Assembly (NCBI GenBank): GCA_016281605.1
Contig: JAEEJA010000002.1
Coordinates: 1 to 54,295, forward strand
DNA length: 54,295 bases
Direction: 5' to 3'
Origin: Lachnospiraceae bacterium
Lineage (GTDB): Bacteria; Bacillota; Clostridia; Lachnospirales; Lachnospiraceae
A model generated the notes under the pieces. It searched no databases. It had not been told where the DNA came from and saw nothing but the letters and a program-made list of their open reading frames with translations. Below, piece by piece: positions 38,808 through 47,469 of the stretch (the first letter of the stretch is position 1; each line of letters begins with the position of its first letter). Position numbers and translations under genes: made by a program.

Positions 38808-39191
38808 TTATTTAGAATCTGTTGAATTATTGGAATCCTTTAATTCATTTACACGGTCGTAAGCATCTTTTCTAAGAATAGCAAGTTCCTGAGATAGTTT
38901 TTTTACTTTATCTGTTAATTGTCCAATGTAGAGTGACATTGAAAAAATCATAAATAGTGAAATTAAAAAACCAAATAGAAAGAGCATATTAACCGGTGAT
39001 GCTATTCCTAATAGATTTGAAAGTGATACTAAAAGATTGGGAAATACAGCAAGTATCATAACACATACACATCCAAGTATCCAACCTAATCCGATTTTAA
39101 ATTCCATAAGCTTAGTACTTATAAGCCGGAGGATATAAACAATCGCAATCACCATGCAAATAAAGATGATAATCTGTAATCTAATCGACAT
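38808..39191 (-). CDS. DUF2304 membrane protein
   Basis: 127 aa. Three hydrophobic helices (about 4-24, 32-52, 62-85) followed by a coiled-coil tail TDKVKKLSQELAILRKDAYDRVNEL. This is the DUF2304 pattern, and such genes usually follow a DPM1-like glycosyltransferase, as here (78 bp upstream). It may help the transferase work on a lipid-linked sugar. I chose ATG 39191, six bases after GAGGA; the ATG at 39203 contains that site. Confidence 0.82.
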   Translation of the reverse strand: MSIRLQIIIFICMVIAIVYILRLISTKLMEFKIGLGWILGCVCVMILAVFPNLLVSLSNLLGIASPVNMLFLFGFLISLFMIFSMSLYIGQLTDKVKKLSQELAILRKDAYDRVNELKDSNNSTDSK

Positions 39192-39269
39192 AAGTTTCCT
39201 CATTTCTGCACATTTTTTTATTTATGTGCTTTAATAAAATATGGTTATATAAAAAAATATATGTCTATA

Positions 39270-39959
39270 TTATTTTCTGAGTCTTGCAATAATTACCGCA
39301 ATACTAACCTTTATCATGTAATAAACACTGTTTCTCATAGATATGGATGAAACTCCATCGGAACGCTCATTCATCTGAACAGGAACTTCCTTTACCTTAT
39401 AGCCGGTTGATAAAGCACTTACTACGCTTTCCGGTTCAGGATAATCCTTTGGATAATCGTAAGTAAAGCATTCAAGGAGTTTTCTGTTTATCATTCTCAT
39501 ACCTGAAGTTGGATCTGTGATAGTGCTGCCGGTCAGAAATTTTATAAGATTTGTGAAAAATCTAATTCCAACTCTTCTTAGTGCAGAAGACTGAAAACCT
39601 TCCTTTTCTATAAAACGGCTACCAATCACCATATCAAGATTTTCATCTTCTAAAAGTTTTGACATGGATGAAAGATACTTTGCACTATGCTGTCCATCTC
39701 CATCAAACTGAACAGCTATGTCATAATCATGGAAAAACGCATATCTGTATCCGGTTTGAACAGCTCCTCCGATTCCCAGATTTACAGGAAGATTTAAATA
39801 ACTAAAGTGCTTTTCTCTACATATTTCCAGTGTTTTATCTGTTGAGCAGTCATTTATAATAACATAGTCAAAATCAGGAGCATTGGTAACTATGTCTTCG
39901 ACTGTTTTTTCTATACTACCCTCTTCGTTAAAAGCGGGAATAATAACTAATTTCTTCAC
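39270..39959 (-). CDS. GT2 glycosyltransferase, polyprenyl-phosphate sugar synthase (DPM1) type
   Basis: 229 aa. GT-A fold start KLVIIPAFNEEGSIEKTVEDI, DYVIINDCSTD, the metal motif in VQFDGDGQHSA (DGD) and DPTSGMRMINRKLL. This resembles dolichol-phosphate-mannose or bactoprenol-sugar synthases, making a lipid-linked sugar for wall glycopolymers. GGAG lies six bases before GTG at 39959, while the ATG at 39971 contains that site, so GTG is preferred. No membrane helices of its own; the DUF2304 partner could supply them. Confidence 0.88.
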   Translation of the reverse strand: MKKLVIIPAFNEEGSIEKTVEDIVTNAPDFDYVIINDCSTDKTLEICREKHFSYLNLPVNLGIGGAVQTGYRYAFFHDYDIAVQFDGDGQHSAKYLSSMSKLLEDENLDMVIGSRFIEKEGFQSSALRRVGIRFFTNLIKFLTGSTITDPTSGMRMINRKLLECFTYDYPKDYPEPESVVSALSTGYKVKEVPVQMNERSDGVSSISMRNSVYYMIKVSIAVIIARLRK

Positions 39960-40113
39960 AATAATCTCCATTATTATATAGTATTAAACTTTTGTAAATA
40001 TACTATTATATATTACATATAAACATCAACATTATCATAAACATTATCTTTAGTATAATCTTTAGCATAAACGTTAATGTTATCATGTATTCTATATTAT
40101 CAATTATCTGTTT

Positions 40114-40143
40114 AAGTCAAGACTCACAAGCGAGTCTTGACTT
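40114..40143. repeat. dispersed palindrome, copy 40114
   Basis: Arms AAGTCAAGACTC and GAGTCTTGACTT around ACAAGC (one arm base differs from the other copies), 33 bp after the stop of the glycosyltransferase at 40177-40968. No T-run follows. Confidence 0.8.
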
Positions 40144-40176
40144 AAAAATTATAATTACAATTAAAAATTTTGATAT

Positions 40177-40968
40177 TTACAGGTTATTTGATTTCTCGGA
40201 TTTTGTGTAAAAATGATTTAAAATTCGGGCAAAAACAGGGTGCCAAAATTTTAAGAACATTTCATAGTTTTCATCAACACGTCCGTTATCGTTAATAATC
40301 TCAGAGGTAGTTGAATCTTCATGGATACGATGGGACATAAGAGGTTCTGAAATATATACAAATCGACCTTTTTTCTTCGACAACTTTTCCCATGCTTCCC
40401 AATCTTCACAACTTATAAAGTGATTATTAAAGATAGGTTGGTCTAAATTTTTTAAGCAATATGTGACTGCCGGACAGCAGATAGGATCACCAAATGAAAG
40501 TACAAATCTACGCAAAAAAATGGATGAAAAAGAACGAGGAAATTTTAAAGGAATGAGCATAAGACGCTTTATTTTCAGATTGAGATTATTAAAAACTTTT
40601 TCATTGTTTCTAAGTTCATAGTAATCTGTAAAAAGAATTAAATTGTCTTTATAGTGTTTTCCCTTATTTATTATTTTTTCAAGATAGTTAGGCTCATAGG
40701 TATCATCCTGATGCGCTATGGTAGCATACTTTGTTGTAACACATGAGAGACCAAAATTCCAATCCTGAGTAATACCACCTTCTCCGGGATTTATAAAAAG
40801 CTCTATGTGATGTCGGTTAGCTATATCTATTAAAAACACACAAGGAGTAGAGGTAACTATTATAATATTTGTTTTTACAGTTTGCGCTTCAAGTGATCGT
40901 ATGCATTCTTCTAAGTATGGACTTTCTTTATAGGCACAAACAACAAATGTATGACTAATCTTTTTCAT
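40177..40968 (-). CDS. GT2 family glycosyltransferase
   Basis: 263 aa. Starts MKKISHTFVVCAYKESPYLEECIRSLEAQ, the usual GT2 nucleotide-sugar entry; IAHQDDTYEPNYLEK provides the DDT/DxD region and the CEDWEAWEKL stretch the acceptor-side acidic residues. Likely cytoplasmic and acting on a cell-surface polysaccharide. Donor and acceptor cannot be told. Lies 46 bp after another GT2 gene in a minus-strand block. Confidence 0.85.
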   Translation of the reverse strand: MKKISHTFVVCAYKESPYLEECIRSLEAQTVKTNIIIVTSTPCVFLIDIANRHHIELFINPGEGGITQDWNFGLSCVTTKYATIAHQDDTYEPNYLEKIINKGKHYKDNLILFTDYYELRNNEKVFNNLNLKIKRLMLIPLKFPRSFSSIFLRRFVLSFGDPICCPAVTYCLKNLDQPIFNNHFISCEDWEAWEKLSKKKGRFVYISEPLMSHRIHEDSTTSEIINDNGRVDENYEMFLKFWHPVFARILNHFYTKSEKSNNL

Positions 40969-41014
40969 ATTTTAAAGTATCTCCATAAAGATTTTTTTGT
41001 TTTGAGACACGGGG

Positions 41015-41941
41015 TCAAATAATTCTCAATAAAAAGGCAAGTCTAAGAACCAGTTCTCCACCAAGTCTGGTACGTAATCTGTGAGGATAAAAAATCTTAA
41101 TTAGATAGCGTTTCAAAGTGACACGATTAGTGGCAAAGAGACACAGCTTTGCACGACTTGATGTATCCAATGCATAATAATATTGATGAAGAAATTGACG
41201 TAGGTATAATTTCTCATTTTTCATACCATCTCCGAAAAATTCAGTTTTTAGCCAATTAATGAAAAGAGAAATATTGTTTGCATCTCCTGCAGTAACAGCT
41301 TCTTCATGCCTTATGTGTGCAGCAGTTATTTCTTCATCATAAAGTATATCACCAAAGCAGGCAGCAACTCTTGCAAATCGTCTGTCATGTAGCTCATTTT
41401 GATTTAGGCGATTCGGAAGAGCTAATTTCATAAGCTTTTCGGTAAATACAAATGTAAATCCTGAACCGATAGAGTAATATATATTTTTATTAAGACTTAG
41501 ATCATGTTGAACAGGAAATCTCCTTATATATTCACCGAATTCTGTTTTATATTCATATGAAGAAACATAAAGACCAATGTCGTCTTTTAAGTTCACACTA
41601 TCCAAATAGTTAACGGCTCTCATAAGTTTATCCGGATACCAAATATCGTCCTGGTCTGCAAATGCATAATATTTTGCAGATGGACATTGATTTAGGATTG
41701 CATAGAAGCTATACGGTGGTTTTAAATTGCCTAGATTATCTTCTATGAGATGAATCTGTCCAGATTTTCGGACATAATCACGGATAATCTCAAGGGTATT
41801 ATCTGTAGAACCATCATCACGGATATATATTTGAAAATCAGTAAAAGTCTGCTCAAGTATACTATCAAGCTGAGTTTTTAAGTGCTTAGCGCCATTATAG
41901 GTTGCTAAAGCAACAATAAGAGTAGGCTTATTCGATTTCAT
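41015..41941 (-). CDS. GT2 family glycosyltransferase (rhamnosyltransferase-like)
   Basis: 308 aa. LIVALATYNGAKHLKTQLDSI, IYIRDDGSTDNTLEII and FADQDDIWYPDKL are GT2 motifs as in bacterial rhamnosyl- and related transferases. I chose ATG 41941 (MKSNKPTLIV), which starts the domain; earlier codons run into the alarmone synthetase gene. The ribosome site is weak, so coupling to the gene 16 bp upstream is likely. Confidence 0.85.
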   Translation of the reverse strand: MKSNKPTLIVALATYNGAKHLKTQLDSILEQTFTDFQIYIRDDGSTDNTLEIIRDYVRKSGQIHLIEDNLGNLKPPYSFYAILNQCPSAKYYAFADQDDIWYPDKLMRAVNYLDSVNLKDDIGLYVSSYEYKTEFGEYIRRFPVQHDLSLNKNIYYSIGSGFTFVFTEKLMKLALPNRLNQNELHDRRFARVAACFGDILYDEEITAAHIRHEEAVTAGDANNISLFINWLKTEFFGDGMKNEKLYLRQFLHQYYYALDTSSRAKLCLFATNRVTLKRYLIKIFYPHRLRTRLGGELVLRLAFLLRII

Positions 41942-41957
41942 TGTTGTCTCACTTTCA

Positions 41958-42725
41958 TCAAATAACATCATTAAATCCAAAATCATTAACTATATCAGTT
42001 GCATGAATATCAATAGCATCGATATCTGAATCAAGTTCTTCCGTTGTATGAGGTGCTCTGTCGTCATTCTCGGAAAAATCTTGGCCTTGTGTAATATCTC
42101 CTGAATCCTTTTGTATTTTCTGATTAATTTTTAACATTTTATCATCAAGAAAAGCTATTATATTAGCAGTTTCCATCAGTTCTTCTCGTATACTCTTAGG
42201 CGCTTTTCCATAGAATTTGTAGTACATTTTATGCTCCAAACTAGCCCAAAAGTCCATGGCTATGGTGCGAATCTGTATCTCAACCTTAGTATCTACAACC
42301 TCGTTCGATAAAAAAATCGGAATAGTCACAATCATATGATAGCTTCGATATCCGTTTGGTTTGGGCTTTTCAATATAGTCCTTAATAGCAAGAACGGTTA
42401 CATCTGATTGTTTCATAATCGCATCAGCAAGATGATAGATATCTGAAGTAAATGAACAGATTATACGAACTCCTGCAACATCATTAACATATGCCATAAT
42501 GTTTGATACAGTAAGTTCTAAGTTCTTCCTTCTTATCTTGCGAGCTATACTTTCCCCGGATTTTATTCGAGACGAAATGTGCTCAATGGGGTTATATTGC
42601 TTTGATATTTTAAATTCATTGTTAAGTATTTCAAGCTTTGTAGTGACTTCCTTTAGGACTGCATCATACAGCAGAAGAGCTCGGTTCCATTCAGCTTCTT
42701 CATTATAATAAAGTAATTCATTCAT
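41958..42725 (-). CDS. small alarmone synthetase, RelA/SpoT-domain GTP pyrophosphokinase
   Basis: 255 aa. RelA/SpoT synthetase domain: ISSRIKSGESIARKIRRKN, NDVAGVRIICSF, IEKPKPNGYRSYHMIVTI and VEIQIRTIAMDFWASLEHKMYYK hold the conserved Lys/Arg, catalytic Glu and His. There is no HD hydrolase, TGS or ACT domain, so it makes (p)ppGpp only. A Glu/Asp-rich tail follows residue ~205. The ATG at 42725 overlaps the stop of the MIF-like gene as ATGA, with GGGAGA upstream, so the two proteins are translated together. Confidence 0.92.
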   Translation of the reverse strand: MNELLYYNEEAEWNRALLLYDAVLKEVTTKLEILNNEFKISKQYNPIEHISSRIKSGESIARKIRRKNLELTVSNIMAYVNDVAGVRIICSFTSDIYHLADAIMKQSDVTVLAIKDYIEKPKPNGYRSYHMIVTIPIFLSNEVVDTKVEIQIRTIAMDFWASLEHKMYYKFYGKAPKSIREELMETANIIAFLDDKMLKINQKIQKDSGDITQGQDFSENDDRAPHTTEELDSDIDAIDIHATDIVNDFGFNDVI

Positions 42726-43063
42726 AGGTTTCTCCCATTCCAACCCCAATCATTGGTTGGATGATAAGAAATGTATACCTTGTCAGAAGGTATGGATAAT
42801 TCATTTTCAAAAAGGCTGCATATCTGAGAGGTTAGATTTTCGTAGGCAGAGGATCCTGCGTCACCAAAAAGACTAACATTTACATAAGCACCCTTTTCGA
42901 GTTTTTTTCCTGCAAGCCAAAGATCATAATTGTCCTCTATACCTACCATTAACCAGGTTTCTGATTTATGAAGAGAAGTTATATATTCTCCAAGTTTTGT
43001 TTTTAAGCTCTCCTTCTGATCATTAGTAAGGGGAAGAGTAATCTTTGAATCAATAAATGGCAT
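42722..43063 (-). CDS. MIF-like (macrophage migration inhibitory factor family) tautomerase
   Basis: 113 aa, the family length. MPFIDSKITLPLTNDQKE places Pro2 at the mature N-terminus, the catalytic base of MIF/tautomerase proteins. The middle KSETWLMVGIEDNYDLWLAG and the end ISYHPTNDWGWNGRNL match MIF, including the Trp-Gly-Trp-Asn-Gly tail. Bacterial MIF homologues are uncommon and their physiological substrate is unknown. It overlaps the alarmone synthetase start by 4 bp, which suggests the two act in one process. Confidence 0.9.
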   Translation of the reverse strand: MPFIDSKITLPLTNDQKESLKTKLGEYITSLHKSETWLMVGIEDNYDLWLAGKKLEKGAYVNVSLFGDAGSSAYENLTSQICSLFENELSIPSDKVYISYHPTNDWGWNGRNL

Positions 43064-43200
43064 GAGTAAACCTCCTTTAAAGTGTTTATATCATAATAAA
43101 ATAGTATTATTGTAAATAATTATTAATTGCATACAGAGTAATTTTAACACATTATTATACAGTGGTCAAAAAATATTTAGCTTTATAATGCTCACATAAA

Positions 43201-44370
43201 TTATTTCGCTTCGCAAAGCTCACAAAGTTCTTTAATATGTGCTACTGTATGTTTTACGCGTGTTTGACCTAATTCGCCATTTTCTAATCCGTAAGATTTA
43301 AGCATAAATAAAAATCTTATATATCCCAAAAGTTTTATATGATTTATCTCTTTATCTTTTTGATCTTTAGTTTCTGTCTTATAATAATTATTTATAACTC
43401 CATCCCATATATAGTCACTCATTTCAGTAGTTATTCCAAGAAAATTCATGGTATTGTTCGGTTCATCTTCAGGGAAAGCCTTGTAGGTTATAAATAATGC
43501 CTGAAGATCAAAGATAGGTTGACCAACACTAAGTGTATCCATGTCTATGAGCATAGGTTCATCTCCGGATATCATAACATTTTTCATCTGGAAGTCACCA
43601 TGAACTACGTGATTATCATAAGGAAGGTCAGTTAAGAAAGTTCTTAATTTTTCAACAGTGTTTTCATCAAAGTAATCAGCAATTATATCAATATAACCTA
43701 TAAATATATCCTTGGCTTTTGGTATATTATCATCCTCAAATTTTTTGCTGTGAACTAATTTTAAAAAATCAACATACTTGATCAAAATTTCATCGATTTT
43801 TTCAGGTTCATCTATAACCATTTGGTTAAATGTTTTTGAATTGAGCATCTCAAATACAGATCCATAGCCATTTCCTACCTTTACCATATCATAAGAAATT
43901 GCAGTAGGAATACCGTGAATAAATGCCATTTTAGCCATCTTTTTTTCGTTTTCAATCATGGGTATGGCATCTTCGTTTTCATATACCTTTACGATAGTTT
44001 CGGAATCAACCTTATAGACCGTGCCAAAAAATCCGGTACCAATAATCTCCATTCCATCGGTTTTCATTTCGCGTAGTTTTTTCTTTACCGTAAAAAGATC
44101 TATAAATCCGGTCACTTCAAATATTTCATATACTTCTCTGCTTGTATTGATAATATAGAAATTATTTGATATTTTTTTTCTGAATTTTAATAGAAATCTA
44201 AGGCCGGCACTTGAGATATAATTAAGTTTATCAGCATCGATATAAACATCATAATCACACTCAAAATCAAATTCATCAAATATATTCTTCTCTATTGTTT
44301 CTACATTTGAAGCATCTATACGACCATCTAATTCTACGATAATTTGTTTGTTTTCATCGTTTTTAATCAT
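43201..44370 (-). CDS. STAS domain fused to an aminoglycoside-phosphotransferase-type kinase
   Basis: 389 aa. Residues ~8-100 are a STAS/anti-sigma-antagonist domain (IIVELDGRIDASNVETIE, LNYISSAGLRFLLKFRKKI with the Ser of the SSAG site). Residues ~105-389 are an APH/choline-kinase-like domain: glycine-rich IIGTGFFGTVYKVD, IVKVYE (Lys), catalytic HGDFQMKNVM and metal-binding LIDMDTLS. Such fusions occur in anaerobe genomes; the substrate is unknown. The start is ATG 44370, seven bases after GGAGG. The 50 in-frame codons upstream are made of the hairpin repeat at 44384-44505 and are not counted as coding. Confidence 0.88.
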   Translation of the reverse strand: MIKNDENKQIIVELDGRIDASNVETIEKNIFDEFDFECDYDVYIDADKLNYISSAGLRFLLKFRKKISNNFYIINTSREVYEIFEVTGFIDLFTVKKKLREMKTDGMEIIGTGFFGTVYKVDSETIVKVYENEDAIPMIENEKKMAKMAFIHGIPTAISYDMVKVGNGYGSVFEMLNSKTFNQMVIDEPEKIDEILIKYVDFLKLVHSKKFEDDNIPKAKDIFIGYIDIIADYFDENTVEKLRTFLTDLPYDNHVVHGDFQMKNVMISGDEPMLIDMDTLSVGQPIFDLQALFITYKAFPEDEPNNTMNFLGITTEMSDYIWDGVINNYYKTETKDQKDKEINHIKLLGYIRFLFMLKSYGLENGELGQTRVKHTVAHIKELCELCEAK

Positions 44371-44383
44371 ATTTTTCCTCCCT

Positions 44384-44505
44384 GCAAAAGCATTTATGCT
44401 TTTGCGCTGCACGAGAACATCAAGTTCTCGTGTCGGATTATACAAGTTTGGGACTTCGTCACAAACTTGCTGGTCAAAAAAATACTCATCAGAGATTTTT
44501 TTGAC
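44384..44505 (-). promoter_or_regulatory. multi-hairpin promoter/5'-UTR repeat, copy 1
   Basis: Upstream of the STAS-kinase. In minus-strand order: stem GTCAAAAAAAT/ATTTTTTTGAC (44473-44505), stem CAAGTTTG/CAAACTTG (44443-44469) containing a -35-like TTGTGA (44459-44464), -10 TATAAT (44437-44442), stem CACGAGAAC/GTTCTCGTG (44410-44432), stem GCAAAAGCAT/ATGCTTTTGC (44384-44405), then GGAGG and the ATG. The spacer between -35 and -10 is 16 bp. The TATAAT, hairpin and RBS part recurs before the phosphorylase at 49217. Confidence 0.6.
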
Positions 44506-44558
44506 TTTCCCTTCCTGCAAAAAGCATGTGTCGAAACTATTTGCAAAAAATTAAAGTA

Positions 44559-44942
44559 TTATAAATTAAAGAAATTAGGCAGGAGATCTCCGAGCTTAAA
44601 CACCTTTGTTTTGTTTTCGGAATTACATAGGATAATCTCGAATGTATCAGAGTCGCAAAACTCACTTAAAACCTGCCGACATATACCACATGGATAACAA
44701 AAGTCTTTAGCACCTACAATTGCAATCTTTGTAAAGTCTGTAACACCAGAACTGACAGCATTTGATATTGCTGCTCGCTCTGCACATATGGTTGCACCAA
44801 AAGAAGCATTTTCTATATTACAACCCGTAAATACATTTCCGTTCGATGAAAGAAGGGCAGAGCCTACACTAAAGCTAGAGTAGGGTGCATAAGCATTTTT
44901 ACGAGTATTTGATGCAATTTGAATTAATTCTTCATTTGACAT
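44559..44942 (-). CDS. cdd: cytidine deaminase
   Basis: 127 aa. Zinc-binding and catalytic motifs GCNIENASFGATICAERAA (Cys, Glu) and YPCGICRQVLSEF (two Cys), with AYAPYSSFSVGSAL. Deaminates cytidine and deoxycytidine to uridine forms. The homotetrameric small type by length. Belongs functionally with deoC and the pyrimidine-nucleoside phosphorylase nearby. GGAGA lies eight bases before the ATG. Confidence 0.96.
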   Translation of the reverse strand: MSNEELIQIASNTRKNAYAPYSSFSVGSALLSSNGNVFTGCNIENASFGATICAERAAISNAVSSGVTDFTKIAIVGAKDFCYPCGICRQVLSEFCDSDTFEIILCNSENKTKVFKLGDLLPNFFNL

Positions 44943-44987
44943 GGAATCGTCTCCTACTATTAATATATTAGTTTACTTTAATTAGAT

Positions 44988-46250
44988 TTATATTTTATAT
45001 GCCTTAGCACCGTGACTCTTTAATGACACCTGTATTTGAGAAATACTATTTTCACTTTTTCCACTCCACAATTCACAGATATCATAATTGTCATACAGCT
45101 CTACATCCTGTAAATCTAAGGTTATGCAGCTATCCTTTTCACCTACGTTAAATATAGCAATATAATTTCCGCCTTCACAGTCTGTGGCTGTCCAAAGTAT
45201 ATGTTCCACGCCATCAATACTTTTTCTCCAAACCTGATGGGCATTTCTTGAGTTTTTATGCATAGTTAAGATGTTTTTATTGGTAACAAGTTTTTTAGTA
45301 AATTCATCAAATTTTGTCATCTCAGCACCAATCATAAGAGGTGATCGCATGATACTCCAGAGAGTTAACATAGTTATCTGTTCATCCTCGGTAAAATGTG
45401 TCCAATTTTCAGGACCGTCATGTTGTCTTACTGCACCTATTGGAAGCATATCTGCATCCGGCCATGAACCGGGACCCGTATGAATAGACCATACACACGC
45501 TCTTTCAAACATTTCATAGAGAAGTCTCCACTCATCCCAAAAGTCATCTGTTATTCTCCACATATCTGCTAATTGCTTATATGTTTCTGAAAAATCAAGC
45601 TTTGCAGGACCGGGAGAAAGAGATAAAACCATGTCTCTACCACAGCTGTGGAGACTGTCACTAAGTAATTTTAATTCGTCCAGACAGTCAGGCATTTCTC
45701 TTGCGATATCATCGCACTTGATAAAATCAACACCCCAAGAAGCATAGAGCTTAAATATGCTTTCATAATATGCTTTAGCACCTTCTTCTTTGGGGTCAAG
45801 ACCATACATGTCCGTATTCCAAAAGCATATGGAATCGGTTCTTGCTATATCTCTTGCTGTCTGACTGCTTCCTTCTATGGAAGTATTTTTATGAACTGCC
45901 TGCCGTGGTATACCCCTCATAATGTGTATACCAAATTTTAACCCCAAAGAATGAACATAGTCAGCCAGGGGACCGAATCCCTTGCCACCTTTTGATGATG
46001 GAAATCTGTTTTCTGCAGGTATAAGTCTTGAGTACTCATCCATACATAATTCTGTGAATTTGTGATATGCAAGATTTTCAGCCTTTGGTTCTGACCACTG
46101 GATATCTACAACTATGTAGTCCCATCCGTATTCTTTTAAATTTTCAGCCATATACTTTGCATTTGCTCTTACTGTTTCTTCATTAACAGATGCTCCGTAA
46201 CAATCCCAACTGTTCCAGCCCATGGGTGCTTTCTTTTCATATTCTTTCAT
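44988..46250 (-). CDS. GH27 family alpha-galactosidase-like glycoside hydrolase
   Basis: 420 aa. APMGWNSWDCYGASVNE opens the (beta/alpha)8 barrel; VDFIKCDDI holds the nucleophile Asp (~residue 180) and WRITDDFWDEW the acid/base Asp. A beta-sandwich end follows (IAIFNVGEKDSCITLDL). No signal peptide, so it would act on imported oligosaccharides in the cytoplasm. The GH27 family also contains N-acetylgalactosaminidases and isomalto-dextranases, so the exact sugar is open. It sits oddly between cdd and deoC; no transporter is nearby. Confidence 0.88.
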   Translation of the reverse strand: MKEYEKKAPMGWNSWDCYGASVNEETVRANAKYMAENLKEYGWDYIVVDIQWSEPKAENLAYHKFTELCMDEYSRLIPAENRFPSSKGGKGFGPLADYVHSLGLKFGIHIMRGIPRQAVHKNTSIEGSSQTARDIARTDSICFWNTDMYGLDPKEEGAKAYYESIFKLYASWGVDFIKCDDIAREMPDCLDELKLLSDSLHSCGRDMVLSLSPGPAKLDFSETYKQLADMWRITDDFWDEWRLLYEMFERACVWSIHTGPGSWPDADMLPIGAVRQHDGPENWTHFTEDEQITMLTLWSIMRSPLMIGAEMTKFDEFTKKLVTNKNILTMHKNSRNAHQVWRKSIDGVEHILWTATDCEGGNYIAIFNVGEKDSCITLDLQDVELYDNYDICELWSGKSENSISQIQVSLKSHGAKAYKI

Positions 46251-46314
46251 GTCTATATAAACCTCTTTTCTATAATTTATAATTATTCTTGTAATTATTA
46301 TAAATGATTTCTTA

Positions 46315-46998
46315 TTATGATTCCAGTATCTTTACAAGTCTGCTTGTTCCTAATCGATTGGCTCCGAGTTCTATAAATCTAAGCGCATCATCAAAATCCT
46401 TAATACCTCCGGCAGCCTTGATCTTAACATTTTTTCCTACATGCTTTGCGAAAAGTTCGATATCCTCAAAAGTAGCTCCTTCTGTGGAAAATCCTGTGGA
46501 GGTTTTAATAAAGTCCGCACCTGCATCGGTAACGATTTCGCACATCTTGATTTTTTCCTCATTTGTAAGAAGAGCAGTTTCAATTATTACTTTTAGGCAT
46601 TTATCATTACAGACTTCTTTTAATAAAGAAATTTCGTTTTTGACATAATCATAATTACCGGCTTTAAGCTGTCCAATATTTATCACCATATCTATTTCTT
46701 CGGCGCCATCTTCAAGTGCTTTTTTTGTTTCATAGAGTTTTATATCGGTTGTACTGTATCCCAAGGGAAAACCGATGACCGTACAAACAGGAATCGAAGA
46801 GGATTTGTCAGTAAGGTAGAGATTTGCATCCTTAACGTAAGCGGGAGGTATGCAAACAGACGCAGTTTCATAAGTTATAGCCTGATCACAAAGCTTTTTA
46901 ATATCCGAAAGTGTAGCGGCAGGGGAAAGCTCAGTGTGATCAACTATGCTTAAAATCTCTTTTATTTTATTATCTGAAATTGTTATATTATTTGACAT
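46315..46998 (-). CDS. deoC: deoxyribose-phosphate aldolase
   Basis: 227 aa. Class I aldolase: IDHTELSPAATLSDI, EIDMVINIGQLKAG, KVIIETALLT and the Schiff-base Lys in GADFIKTSTGFS, then KAAGGIKDFDDAL. Cleaves 2-deoxyribose-5-phosphate to glyceraldehyde-3-phosphate and acetaldehyde, the last step of deoxynucleoside breakdown. ATG 46998 is eight bases after GGAGA. Followed by the GH27 gene after 64 bp. Confidence 0.95.
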   Translation of the reverse strand: MSNNITISDNKIKEILSIVDHTELSPAATLSDIKKLCDQAITYETASVCIPPAYVKDANLYLTDKSSSIPVCTVIGFPLGYSTTDIKLYETKKALEDGAEEIDMVINIGQLKAGNYDYVKNEISLLKEVCNDKCLKVIIETALLTNEEKIKMCEIVTDAGADFIKTSTGFSTEGATFEDIELFAKHVGKNVKIKAAGGIKDFDDALRFIELGANRLGTSRLVKILES

Positions 46999-47018
46999 TT
47001 GTTTTCTCCATTTCAATA

Positions 47019-47297
47019 TTATTTTTTTGATAATTTCATGATTTTCCTATATCCGGTTTTAGCTTTGAAAAGCTTTTCACATCCGTTATAATCATTATTT
47101 CCGATGCTTGTAACTAAAAATTTCACTCCTCTAAGTTTAACTTTATTATTTATGACCGATGTGTCGGTATTTATGTTATATGGACAGGAAAATATTACGG
47201 CTCCTCCTTTAATGTTAGAGTATTACCATCCTGGGAAATAGTACTAACTCCAGCTATATTTGTTCCGCTTACTTTACCTGGTGCAGGAATAGTATTT
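47019..47297 (-). pseudogene. decayed fragment of a protein-coding gene
   Basis: The minus strand reads NTIPAPGKVSGTNIAGVSTI and on to TLTLK in one frame, then, after a single-base frameshift near 47205, continues GGAVIFSCPYNINTDT to a stop at 47019 (ending KIMKLSKK). Both parts look like coding sequence, but there is no start, and a stop lies in frame just before the first part. I do not recognise the family; a beta-rich surface domain is possible. The rest of the 453-bp gap (47298-47469) holds no gene. Confidence 0.45.
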
Positions 47298-47469
47298 TAA
47301 GCGAAATATGTACAGCATTTATTAAAGTATTATAACAATCAGTCAACTGTTTTTCAATGTATAATCGGTATTTTCACTTAAGAAAAATACATTTTTACTT
47401 GTTTTATGTGATGCAATTTGATAGTATTGAAGAAGAGTAAATTGATATGATAACGGAGGAATTGGTACT

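Noticed and set aside
44371-44520. 50-residue N-terminal extension of the STAS-kinase
   Set aside because: It is encoded by the multi-hairpin repeat, whose core recurs before another gene; the ATG at 44370 has a GGAGG site.
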